Shown here: piece by piece, positions 13,913 to 20,550 of the stretch
How positions within the stretch are numbered: position 1 is the first letter of the stretch
Layout: every line of letters begins with the position of its first letter
Source: an uncultured Clostridia bacterium
GTDB taxonomy: Bacteria; Bacillota; Clostridia; Oscillospirales; Oscillospiraceae
Length of the DNA stretch: 22,398 nucleotides
Direction of reading: 5' to 3'
Assembly: GCA_947169005.1 (NCBI GenBank)
Contig: CAMVOG010000009.1
Coordinates: 1 to 22,398, forward strand
The notes under the pieces: model-generated
Database searches by the model: none
Told to the model about the DNA's origin: nothing
What the model saw: only the letters and a program-made list of their open reading frames with translations
Position numbers and translations under genes: made by a program

Positions 13913-14263
13913 TTACCCCAGCGCCGCTTCGTATTCCGCTTCCCGGAAGCCTACCAGCACCCGGTCTGCCGTGACGAGAATCGGGCGCTTGACCAGCATG
14001 CCGTCCGTGGCCAGGAGGGCGAGCTGCTCCTCCTCGCTCATGGCGGGCAGCTTATCCTTGAGGCCCAGGGCCTTGTACTGCAGGCCGGAGGTGTTGAAAA
14101 AGCGCTTCAAGGGCAGGCCGCTCTTCTCCCGCCAGGCCCGCAGCTCCTCCGCCGTGGGGTTCTGCGCCTTGATGTCCCGCAGCTCGTAGGCCGCGCCCCG
14201 CTCGTCCAGCCACTTTTTCGCCTTCTGGCAGGTGGAGCAGCGGGGATAGCAGAGAAAGGTCAC
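13913..14263 (-). CDS. ArsC/Spx-family thioredoxin-fold protein
   Basis: The 116-residue protein belongs to the ArsC-Spx-MgsR-YffB family. It has a CXXC pair in YPRCSTCQKAKKWL (Cys9, Cys12, preceded by Cys5), the mid LKRFFNTSG and LVKRPILV segment, and the terminal VLVGFREAEYE. The family includes arsenate reductase, Spx-type redox regulators binding RNA polymerase, and uncharacterised reductases. The CXXC and small size fit Spx/MgsR-like or reductase roles; no arsenic genes are nearby. It overlaps the XRE regulator by 4 nt (ATGA), so the two are translated together. Which function applies cannot be decided from the sequence alone. Confidence 0.85.
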   Translation of the reverse strand: MTFLCYPRCSTCQKAKKWLDERGAAYELRDIKAQNPTAEELRAWREKSGLPLKRFFNTSGLQYKALGLKDKLPAMSEEEQLALLATDGMLVKRPILVTADRVLVGFREAEYEAALG

Positions 14264-14718
14264 GCCTCGTCCTCCCCTTCCTCCGCGGGCAGCTCCCGCT
14301 TGCCGCCGGTGAGGGCGCTGAGGGCGCTGGACAGAAGCCCCTCCACGACGCTTTCCCCCGCCTGGCCCTTCAGGATCTTCATGGCGGTCTTCTTCGCCTC
14401 GCTGTCCGCGTTCCGATAGGCCTCCACTAACTTCTTTTCCGTGGCCGTCACCTTCATGGAGGTCTTGTTAGCGGAGGAAGAGGAGGAGGAGCCCGTCTTT
14501 TTGCCGCCCTTGGCCGCGTCCAGCAGGGACTTCTGCGTGACGCCCGTGGCCTTGGCAATCTGCTTGAGCTGCTCCTGGGTCAGCTCCTTCTCTCCCCGCT
14601 CCGCCTTGCTGATATCCGAGGCGGAGGCCCCCCTCACCTTGCGGGCCAGCTGTTCCTGGGTAAGCCCCGCCTCGGTGCGGGCCTCCTTGATGAGGGTACC
14701 GACTTTCTTCGCAGCCAT
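14260..14718 (-). CDS. XRE-family helix-turn-helix regulator
   Basis: The 152-residue protein starts with an XRE-type DNA-binding domain at about residues 6-66: LIKEARTEAGLTQEQLA, then SASDISKAERGEKE and LKQIAKATGV. A serine linker at 77-82 separates it from a helical tail (VTATEKKLVEAYRNADSEAKK at 90-110) rich in Lys/Ala and ending in an acidic tip. The tail resembles a coiled or amphipathic helix, perhaps for dimerisation. The ATG has GGAG upstream. It is coupled by 4-nt overlap to the ArsC/Spx-like gene, suggesting that regulator and redox protein work together; targets are unknown. Confidence 0.85.
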   Translation of the reverse strand: MAAKKVGTLIKEARTEAGLTQEQLARKVRGASASDISKAERGEKELTQEQLKQIAKATGVTQKSLLDAAKGGKKTGSSSSSSANKTSMKVTATEKKLVEAYRNADSEAKKTAMKILKGQAGESVVEGLLSSALSALTGGKRELPAEEGEDEA

Positions 14719-14775
14719 AGCTTGCGCTCCTTTCGTATGGTATCACGGCAGACGGCACAGGGGCCCCCTGCGGCG

Positions 14776-15495
14776 TTACTGCATCTCCTCGATGTGATTT
14801 ACATAATCCAATGTCCCCAAGGCCGCGATGATTTCCTTGTGGGTCTTGTATTTTTTCAGCTCCGGGCTTTGGATGGAGAGGGCCACGGAGTAGACGCTGA
14901 TGCCGGAGTTCAGATAGGCCGGGTTCTGCTCGATCTCGTCGATGGCCAGGCCCAGGGCCCGGCTGGTGGCGGTGAAGTTGGGCAAGTCCCGGCTGCTGTT
15001 CAGCTCCAGATGGACCTCGAAGTGGTTGGAGCGATCCTTCAGATACGTCTCGAAGCGGGGCATGACCGCCAGGGAGATCATAAAGAGGACGAAGGCCGCC
15101 AGGGTGATGGTGAAAAGCCCCGCCCCGGCGCTGAGGCCCAGGAGGGCGCAGCCCCAGAGGGCCGCGGAGGTGGTGAGGCCCTTGATCTGGCTCTTGGAGG
15201 TAAACAGCACGCTGTAAACGCAGATGATGGCCGCCGCCACGATCACCGCGGCGGAAAAGAGGAAGAATTCGTGCCCGGCGGCAGAGGCCACGGAGCAGTC
15301 CATGAGCATGGCGACGGTGGCCCCCAGGCTCACCAGCACGAAGGTGCGGAGCCCGGCGGCGTGGCGCTTGGCGGAACGCTCGCAGCCCACCACGACGGCC
15401 AGGGCCACGGAGAGGATGATCCGCAGCAGGATGGAAAAGAGATTCAGCTCACCGGCCCAGGGGCCGAGGGCTTGACAGATGGGGTCCGAAAACAT
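14776..15495 (-). CDS. MgtC/SapB family membrane protein
   Basis: The 239-residue protein has about four to five transmembrane helices in residues 17-146 and a cytosolic C-terminal domain of about 90 residues with an ACT-like alternation of strands and helices. The family core is clear: VGCERSAKRHAAGLRTFVLV at 37-56, and IKGLTTSAALWGCALLGLSA at 104-123. MgtC proteins affect magnesium homeostasis, ATP synthase activity and virulence in some bacteria; the molecular activity is debated. It follows the antiporter gene by 5 nt, so both are probably co-transcribed, pairing ion or pH balance with magnesium-related physiology. Confidence 0.92.
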   Translation of the reverse strand: MFSDPICQALGPWAGELNLFSILLRIILSVALAVVVGCERSAKRHAAGLRTFVLVSLGATVAMLMDCSVASAAGHEFFLFSAAVIVAAAIICVYSVLFTSKSQIKGLTTSAALWGCALLGLSAGAGLFTITLAAFVLFMISLAVMPRFETYLKDRSNHFEVHLELNSSRDLPNFTATSRALGLAIDEIEQNPAYLNSGISVYSVALSIQSPELKKYKTHKEIIAALGTLDYVNHIEEMQ

Positions 15496-15500
15496 CTTGG

Positions 15501-16940
15501 CTACCTCCTGTAATAACGGCGGCGGCGGTGGATGGCCTCATAATGCTCCTCCGCTGCCTGGGTAAAGGCCAGCTCGTTCTCGTCCGGCGCGTGGGGCGGG
15601 GGCAGGGTCTCCTGGATGATGCGGATGCTCTCGATGAGCTGCTCCACGGGGCTGGGGGGCGGGCCGCTCTCCGGCCCGGGCTCCGGCTCCACCTCCTCCA
15701 GGCTGCGGGGATAGGAGTGGGAGAGATAAAGGGAGAGCTTTCCGCAGGCGGGGCCGATCAGCTCGTAGAGAACGCTGGAGGCCAGGATGATGGTCTCCAG
15801 GGCCCGGCCCGTCTCGCCCCCCAGGGTGCGGGCCCCCAGGGCGGCCAGGCCGATGGCGACCCCTGCCTGGGGGATCAGCGCCAGGCCCAGGAAGTTGCGG
15901 ATGCGCTTCTCCTGCCCCGTGAGGACCGCGCCGAGAAAGGCACCGCCGTACTTGCCCAGGATGCGCACCAGGAAGTAGGCCACCCCCACCAGCAGCAGCG
16001 GGTAACGCCCGAAGCGTCCCCCGGCGGAGAAGAGGGCCCCCAGGTCGAAGCTGAGGCCCGAGCGCACGAAGAAGAGCAGCAGCAGGGGCGGGGAAAAGTA
16101 ATTGAGCTGCTTGAAAAGCCGGTCGTCCCCCGTCAGATTGATGTAGACGGTGCCCATGGTCATGCAGCCCAGGAGGGGCGACACGTCCAGGGCCGCGCAG
16201 ACGCCGCAGAAGGCAAAGAGGAAGGCTACGGCGATGATAAGGCGGTTATCCGTGGAGCGGCGGGTGGTGAGAAAGAAGCGCAGAAGCAGGCCGAAGACGC
16301 AGCCCAGGGCCGCCGCGCCCAGGTTCTTCGCCAGGGGCAGCAGCAGCGCCCCGGCGGAAAAGCCCTGCCCCGCCAGCCCGGCCAGGGCGATGGAGATGGC
16401 GGCGCTGTAGGCCACGAGGCCCACGATGTCGTCCAGGGCCACCACCTCCAGCAGCGTATCCACAAAGCTGCCCTTCGCCCCCGTCTGCCGGATGGTCATG
16501 AGGGTGGAGGCCGGGGCCGTGGCCGCCGCCAGGGCCGAGAGCACCACGGAGAAGGGCAGCTCCAGCCCCAGGACGCCCCAGCAGACGAAAAAGACCAGCA
16601 CCGAGGCCAGCAGCGACTCCGCCAGCGTGAGCCAGACGACCTTCACCCCGCCCCGCTTCAAGGCGTCCAGGCGGAAAAACTCGCCGGTGGAGAAGGCGAT
16701 GAAGGCCAGGGCGATATCCGGCAGGAAGGCGCTGCCCTCCACCACGGAGGCAGGCACCAGGTCCAGGCACCAGGGGCCCAGGAGGATGCCCGCCACGATA
16801 TAGGCCGTCACGTTGGGCAGCCGCAGCAGCTTGGTGACCCGGGTCATGAGAAAGCCGCCCAGCAGCATGATGGCCACCGCGATAACGACGCACGCCACGG
16901 GAGCGGTCTCCCCCAGGCGCGCGTACAGGCCGTTCAACAT
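15501..16940 (-). CDS. CPA2-type cation:proton antiporter
   Basis: The 479-residue protein has about 12 hydrophobic segments and the sodium/proton exchanger fold. LRLPNVTAYIVAGILLGP at 39-56 is typical of the first inverted-repeat unit, TAPAST at 141-146 lies in the unwound helix, and LDDIVG at 169-174 carries the Asp-Asp ion-binding pair. The last roughly 80 residues, from EVEPEPGPESGPP onward, are hydrophilic, Pro/Glu-rich then His/Arg-rich, with no visible RCK domain. It exchanges Na+ or K+ for H+ across the membrane; the cation is not readable. The start ATG has GAGGTGATC upstream, an unusually complete match to the 16S rRNA tail. MgtC follows after 5 nt. Confidence 0.9.
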   Translation of the reverse strand: MLNGLYARLGETAPVACVVIAVAIMLLGGFLMTRVTKLLRLPNVTAYIVAGILLGPWCLDLVPASVVEGSAFLPDIALAFIAFSTGEFFRLDALKRGGVKVVWLTLAESLLASVLVFFVCWGVLGLELPFSVVLSALAAATAPASTLMTIRQTGAKGSFVDTLLEVVALDDIVGLVAYSAAISIALAGLAGQGFSAGALLLPLAKNLGAAALGCVFGLLLRFFLTTRRSTDNRLIIAVAFLFAFCGVCAALDVSPLLGCMTMGTVYINLTGDDRLFKQLNYFSPPLLLLFFVRSGLSFDLGALFSAGGRFGRYPLLLVGVAYFLVRILGKYGGAFLGAVLTGQEKRIRNFLGLALIPQAGVAIGLAALGARTLGGETGRALETIILASSVLYELIGPACGKLSLYLSHSYPRSLEEVEPEPGPESGPPPSPVEQLIESIRIIQETLPPPHAPDENELAFTQAAEEHYEAIHRRRRYYRR

Positions 16941-16960
16941 CCCGGATCACCTCGCCTCTG

Positions 16961-17093
16961 AACTCTGATTCCTGATCTCTGATCTTTAATCTCTAATCTT
17001 CAATCTCTAATCTTCAATCTTCAATCTTTAATCTTCAATCTTCAAACTTCAATCTTCAATCTTCAATCTTCAATCTTCAATCTTTAATCTTTA
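16961..17093. repeat. Heptanucleotide tandem array (central copy)
   Basis: About nineteen consecutive 7-bp units, mostly ATCTTCA with ATCTTTA, ATCTCTA, ATCTCTG and AACTTCA variants, fill the gap between the LTA-synthase-like gene and the antiporter gene. The LTA-synthase-like stop codon (plus 17091-17093) is part of the last unit. The array is oriented opposite to the left copy with respect to gene direction. Confidence 0.92.
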
Positions 17094-19109
17094 ACCTTCC
17101 CCCGCCGCATACCCGATGGCCGGGGTGCGGCTGAGCTCCGCGCCGCTGTCCGTGAGCTGGGCCACGTACAGCTCCCCCGGCTCCGGCGGGAAGTGGGTCA
17201 TCAGCAGCGTATGCGCGTCCAGGAACCAGGATTCCTGCCGCTGGCCGTTCCAGAAGACCTTGGAGCAGGGGGTAAAGTTCTCCCCTTTCAGAAGCAGGAC
17301 CTCCCCCTCCGTCTCCCAGCCCGTGAGGGTGATGGGCTCGGTGCCCATATGCAGACGCTTGGGGGCATAGGGATTCTCCCCGCCCCAGACGGCCCGCTCC
17401 CCGTAGAGCATATCATATTCCAGCAGCTCCAGCCGCTGCTGATAGGCCGCCTCGTCCATGCTCCCCCGGCTCTGGTGGAGCTTCGTGAGAACGCCCTCGT
17501 CATAGCCCAGCAGCCCCATGAGCTCCGCGCCGAGCTGATAGGCCTGGAGGTCCTTGTTATAGGCCCGCAGGCCGTAATTGTTCCAGATCACGTACTCCGT
17601 CTCGTAAACGCTGCCGTTTTCCAGCAGCTCGTCCGTGATCTCCAGGCTGGGCAGATGGTCCCCGTAAAAGACCAGCAGCACCGGCTCCTCAAACTCCGCC
17701 AGGGCCCGGACCAGCTCGCCCACAAAGGCGTCCGTCTCCCGCAGCTCGTTGACGTAATAGTTATACTCGTTGGTCAGATCCTCCCGCTCCAGGCCCGAAA
17801 CGGTGATGGCGTACTCCGTGCCCTCCTCCGCGGCGGCGGGATAGCGCCCATGGGGCTGCACGCTGACGGCGTGGATGAAGTCCGGCTCCGGGTCCGCACG
17901 CAGGGCCTTCAAAATCTCGCCCGTCAGAATGGTATCCCGGGCCCAGCCCAGGGCGTTGCGCTCCACCCCGTTCATGTACTCCACGGAGGTGAAGCTGTCA
18001 AAGCCCAGGTTGGCATAGACCTCGTTGCGCTCATAGAAATTGCCCGTATGGTTATGGACGGCGTGGCTCTTATAGCCCAGGTTCCCCAGCTCGTAGGCCA
18101 GGCTCTCGCAGGTCTCGGTTTTCAGCACGGTGCTGAAGGGCACCTCCCCGGCGCCGAAGTAATCCAGGCTCATGCCCGTGAGGACCTCAAATTCCGTGTT
18201 CACGGTGCCGCCCCCCACCACCGGCACCGTGAGGAAGCCGGAGGGGCAGGCGTCCTTGAGCACGTCGAAGGCGCGCACGGGGTTGGCGGAGCATTCGATC
18301 CCCTTTAAATAGGCCGGGTCGAAGAAGGATTCCAGCTGCACCAGCACCAGGTTGACCCGCTCCCCCTCGGCAAAGCTCCCGCTGCTCTCGGGCAGGCTGA
18401 TCTCCTGCTCCGGGGGAAGCTGCTCGGCGTAGCCCTCGGGCTCTCCCACGCCGGAGGCCGTAAGGGTCATGCCGAAGCTCCAGACGAAGCCGTAATTCTT
18501 ATAGGCCAGCAGCAGGTCCGGGGCCGTGCGGGGCATGACCCGGAGCTGATAGCCGGAAAAGATCGTCAGCGCCGCCACGCCCACGGCAAAGGCGGCCGAG
18601 AGTGCGGAGCGCCGCAGCTCCCGCTCGCAGCGCCGCAAGCGGCGGAAGGCCAGCACCATGAGAAAGACCAGGGCCGCGATGGCGACGGCGATCAGCAGCA
18701 GCTCCCACAGGGACATATAGACCAGGGTGATGCTCCACACAGAAGGCAGGGTACGGATATCCGAGGCCGTCAGCGGCGAGGTGCGGTAGCCGATCAGAAT
18801 GCAGTTGGTTATGCCCAGGGCCAGCCAGATCACTACCGCCAGCAGGCGGGCGAAGTGGCGGCGGCGGAAAAAGAGGGAGGGCAGCAGCGTGAGAAAGATC
18901 ACGATGCTGTTCAGCGCGAAGAAGAAGGGATATTCCCAGATCTGCACAAAAACTCCCGCCAGGGAGCGGCGGCTCAGCGTCTCCAGGATCAGATTCAGCA
19001 GGGGCGCCAGCCACAGCAGGGTATAGACCCCGTGCCGGTCCAGAAAGGCGGCGGCTCGGCTCCCCAAGGCCCGCAGGCGGGGCAAAAGCCTCGTTTTCAG
19101 TTTGTTCAT
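17091..19109 (-). CDS. LTA synthase-like membrane sulfatase-fold enzyme
   Basis: The 672-residue protein has five probable transmembrane helices in residues 27-188 and a large extracellular alkaline-phosphatase/sulfatase-fold domain from about 250. Residues matching the LtaS active site are Glu260 in VQLESF, the nucleophile Thr302 in GGGTVNTEFE, Asp484-His485 in FYGDHLP, and His420 in VQPHGRYP. LtaS-type enzymes move glycerol phosphate from phosphatidylglycerol to wall or membrane glycans. Residues about 584-665 form an extra all-beta region (VLLLKGENF, KVFWNG, ELYVAQL) resembling an IPT/TIG immunoglobulin-like domain. Its start overlaps the preceding unknown gene by 4 nt (ATGA). Substrate and polymer are inferred from the family. 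Confidence 0.88.
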   Translation of the reverse strand: MNKLKTRLLPRLRALGSRAAAFLDRHGVYTLLWLAPLLNLILETLSRRSLAGVFVQIWEYPFFFALNSIVIFLTLLPSLFFRRRHFARLLAVVIWLALGITNCILIGYRTSPLTASDIRTLPSVWSITLVYMSLWELLLIAVAIAALVFLMVLAFRRLRRCERELRRSALSAAFAVGVAALTIFSGYQLRVMPRTAPDLLLAYKNYGFVWSFGMTLTASGVGEPEGYAEQLPPEQEISLPESSGSFAEGERVNLVLVQLESFFDPAYLKGIECSANPVRAFDVLKDACPSGFLTVPVVGGGTVNTEFEVLTGMSLDYFGAGEVPFSTVLKTETCESLAYELGNLGYKSHAVHNHTGNFYERNEVYANLGFDSFTSVEYMNGVERNALGWARDTILTGEILKALRADPEPDFIHAVSVQPHGRYPAAAEEGTEYAITVSGLEREDLTNEYNYYVNELRETDAFVGELVRALAEFEEPVLLVFYGDHLPSLEITDELLENGSVYETEYVIWNNYGLRAYNKDLQAYQLGAELMGLLGYDEGVLTKLHQSRGSMDEAAYQQRLELLEYDMLYGERAVWGGENPYAPKRLHMGTEPITLTGWETEGEVLLLKGENFTPCSKVFWNGQRQESWFLDAHTLLMTHFPPEPGELYVAQLTDSGAELSRTPAIGYAAGEG

Positions 19110-20260
19110 GGCTCCTCCACCTCCCCCATCAGCATAAGAAGCTGTTCCCGGGTCACGGCGCTGGCCGGATGCAGACGCTCCAGCTCGCAGGCCCGGGCCG
19201 TGGGATTCAGGCCGACCAGAGGCGTCCCCGGCCTGGCCGGGCCGGCATAAATATGGGTCAGCGCCCGGCGGGTGGCCCGCTCGGTGACGCGCCCGTTGTC
19301 GATCTTATAGCGCAGGTCGGCGGAAAAGCGGCGGTCCGTGGCGCTCAGCTCGTCCCGCAGGGGGTCGCCGCTCTCCAGCTCCCAGCAGTGCCGCTCCCGG
19401 AAGCGGGCCAGCTCCCGGCTTTCCAGCCAGACGTGGGTCACGCCCCCCGTCCGGCGCAGGACCGCCCCGCCCGCGCTCTCCCGCTCCGGGCGGCAGTCGA
19501 TGAGGTTCCGCCCGTCGAAGAGCAGGGTCCGGTGACCGGGGAGGCTGCCGCTGCCCCGGAGGGAGGCGGCCTCGTCATAGGCCTCGGGCTCGTTTGTCAC
19601 GGTCAGCAGGGCGCAGCGCCCGTCCTCGGAAAGGCGCAGCTTGCACAGCCGCTCACCGGGCAGCAGCAGGGGCCCCAGCTCGCAGAGCAGCCGGGCCCGC
19701 AGGGGCTTTGTCGGGTCCACGTGGATGACCGTGCCGCCGCAGCCCAGCAGGAGCTGTCCGCGCCGCACGTCCAGGGCCAGGGGCGGCTCCTCCCCCGCCG
19801 CGAGGCCGGGGAAGCGATAGCAGAGGAAGCTGTCGAAGCAGACGAGGCTCCCGTCCAGCCGGGCCGAAAGGTCCCCGGCCGAGAGCAGGACCCGGCTCAG
19901 ATCCGTTTCCGTCAGGTCCAGGCCGGAAAGGTCCGCCCCGCCCAGGGAGCCGCGGCAGAGGTCAAAGAGATGCACGATATTGCGCACCAGGACGCACCAG
20001 CGGCGGTTGGGCCGGATAAAATCCCGCACGTCGTCCAGCACCCGGCTCAGAAGGGGCGAAACCAGCCGCAGGCGGGCCTCGCCGCCGGGGAAATCGAAGC
20101 CGTTCAGCGTTTCGCCGCAGAGCTCCGCCACCCGCCGCAGCACCGGCTCCGGCAGATAGGTCCCCAGCAGGGCATACTCCCCCCGCAGGGTGTCCTCATA
20201 GGCCCGCTCCGCGATGCTCTCAAACAGGCTGTCCCGATCCGGATCGTTCCCCCAGGCCAC
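19106..20260 (-). CDS. Unrecognised protein with pentapeptide-like stretch
   Basis: I do not recognise this 384-residue protein as a named family. Residues 1-105 look helical. Residues 107-132 read as A(D/N)LXX-type pentapeptides (GADLS, GLDLT, ETDLS, AGDLS), and residues from about 155 alternate short beta-strand patterns (LRLSEDGRCALLTVT, VTHVWLES) that could be beta-propeller blades. A helical region, a short pentapeptide stretch and WD40-like blades also occur together in large clostridial NACHT/WD40 proteins (recalled, unsearched), so this may be a reduced relative. There is no signal peptide or membrane segment. The start is GTG behind a GGAAAGGGGG site. It has its own promoter and overlaps the LTA-synthase-like gene by 4 nt, so the two are coupled. 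Confidence 0.6.
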   Translation of the reverse strand: MAWGNDPDRDSLFESIAERAYEDTLRGEYALLGTYLPEPVLRRVAELCGETLNGFDFPGGEARLRLVSPLLSRVLDDVRDFIRPNRRWCVLVRNIVHLFDLCRGSLGGADLSGLDLTETDLSRVLLSAGDLSARLDGSLVCFDSFLCYRFPGLAAGEEPPLALDVRRGQLLLGCGGTVIHVDPTKPLRARLLCELGPLLLPGERLCKLRLSEDGRCALLTVTNEPEAYDEAASLRGSGSLPGHRTLLFDGRNLIDCRPERESAGGAVLRRTGGVTHVWLESRELARFRERHCWELESGDPLRDELSATDRRFSADLRYKIDNGRVTERATRRALTHIYAGPARPGTPLVGLNPTARACELERLHPASAVTREQLLMLMGEVEEP

Positions 20261-20294
20261 GGCGTCCCCCCCTTTCCTTTAGCCAAGATAGTTT

Positions 20295-20323
20295 ATTATA
20301 GCACCGGGGACGCCGATTTTCAA
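20295..20323 (-). promoter_or_regulatory. Promoter of the unknown gene / LTA-synthase-like operon
   Basis: On the minus strand TTGAAA (plus 20318-20323) and a perfect TATAAT (plus 20295-20300) are separated by 17 nt, and TGC precedes the -10 box, giving an extended -10. Transcription would start near 20288, about 28 nt before the GTG start. Because this promoter lies downstream of the strong terminator at 20362-20405, the upstream transcript is a separate unit. Confidence 0.75.
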
Positions 20324-20354
20324 CTATTTCACGCAGCGGGGCCCAGGGCCGCGG

Positions 20355-20488
20355 CAAACAAAAAACGGGCGATCCCCGCACCCCACAGCGAGGATCGCCC
20401 GTTTTCTTTGGAAAGCCAAAAAAGGAGAAACCTTCCCGGCCTCAGCCGGGCAACAGAAAAGCATTTGAGACCTGCCTTTGTCCTTTAC
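20355..20488 (-). ncRNA. Candidate small RNA of about 130 nt, unidentified
   Basis: Between citrate synthase and the unknown gene lies a complete transcription unit without a good coding frame. It has a near-consensus promoter at 20495-20523, an AT-rich region upstream of the -35 box, an internal GC hairpin (CCCGGC 20435-20440 with GCCGGG 20445-20450, loop CTCA on the plus strand), and a strong terminator at 20362-20405. Short complementary stretches near the 5' end (AAAGG, plus 20475-20479) and after the hairpin (CCTTT, plus 20421-20425) could close a long stem around it, a layout vaguely like 6S RNA. I recognise no riboswitch, SRP, tmRNA or RNase P signature. A leader peptide starting at about 20464 is less likely because its frame runs through the terminator. 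Confidence 0.6.
20362..20405 (-). terminator. Strong terminator of the small-RNA candidate
   Basis: A 15-bp perfect stem (plus 20362-20376 with 20391-20405), including ACGGGCGATCC and GGATCGCCCGT, encloses a 14-nt loop. On the minus strand it is followed by a run of T (TTTTTTGTTTG). It would end the small RNA and also shield the next gene from read-through out of citrate synthase. The stem's own A/T ends make it able to act in the plus direction too. Confidence 0.9.
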
Positions 20489-20494
20489 GGCCTT

Positions 20495-20550
20495 ACTATA
20501 GCACAAGTTTTATTCTCTGTCAAGAATAATCTTTATGAAATATAATATTT
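20495..20550 (-). promoter_or_regulatory. Promoter with UP-like element for the small-RNA candidate
   Basis: On the minus strand a perfect TTGACA (plus 20518-20523) and TATAGT (plus 20495-20500) are 17 nt apart. Directly upstream, plus 20524-20550 is almost entirely A/T, including the 13-bp palindrome AAATATTATATTT, as expected of an UP element. Such promoters are usual for highly expressed stable RNAs. It begins at the citrate synthase stop codon. Confidence 0.8.

Noticed and set aside
13913..14263. Arsenate reductase of an arsenic operon
   Set aside because: The protein family fits, but there is no ArsB, Acr3 or ArsR neighbour; the partner is an XRE regulator, so a specific arsenic role is not supported.
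15528..16961. Plus-strand open frame opposite the antiporter
   Set aside because: Its Gln/Gly/His-rich product lacks membrane segments or motifs, whereas the minus frame has about 12 membrane helices.
16961..17093. CRISPR array
   Set aside because: The unit is 7 bp with no spacers and no cas genes nearby; this is a simple tandem repeat.
19169..20545. Plus-strand open frame opposite the unknown 384-residue protein
   Set aside because: I weighed both strands because neither product is a familiar family. The minus frame has a promoter, a ribosome site, a stop/start overlap with the next gene and a pentapeptide pattern; the plus frame runs through the terminator and has none.
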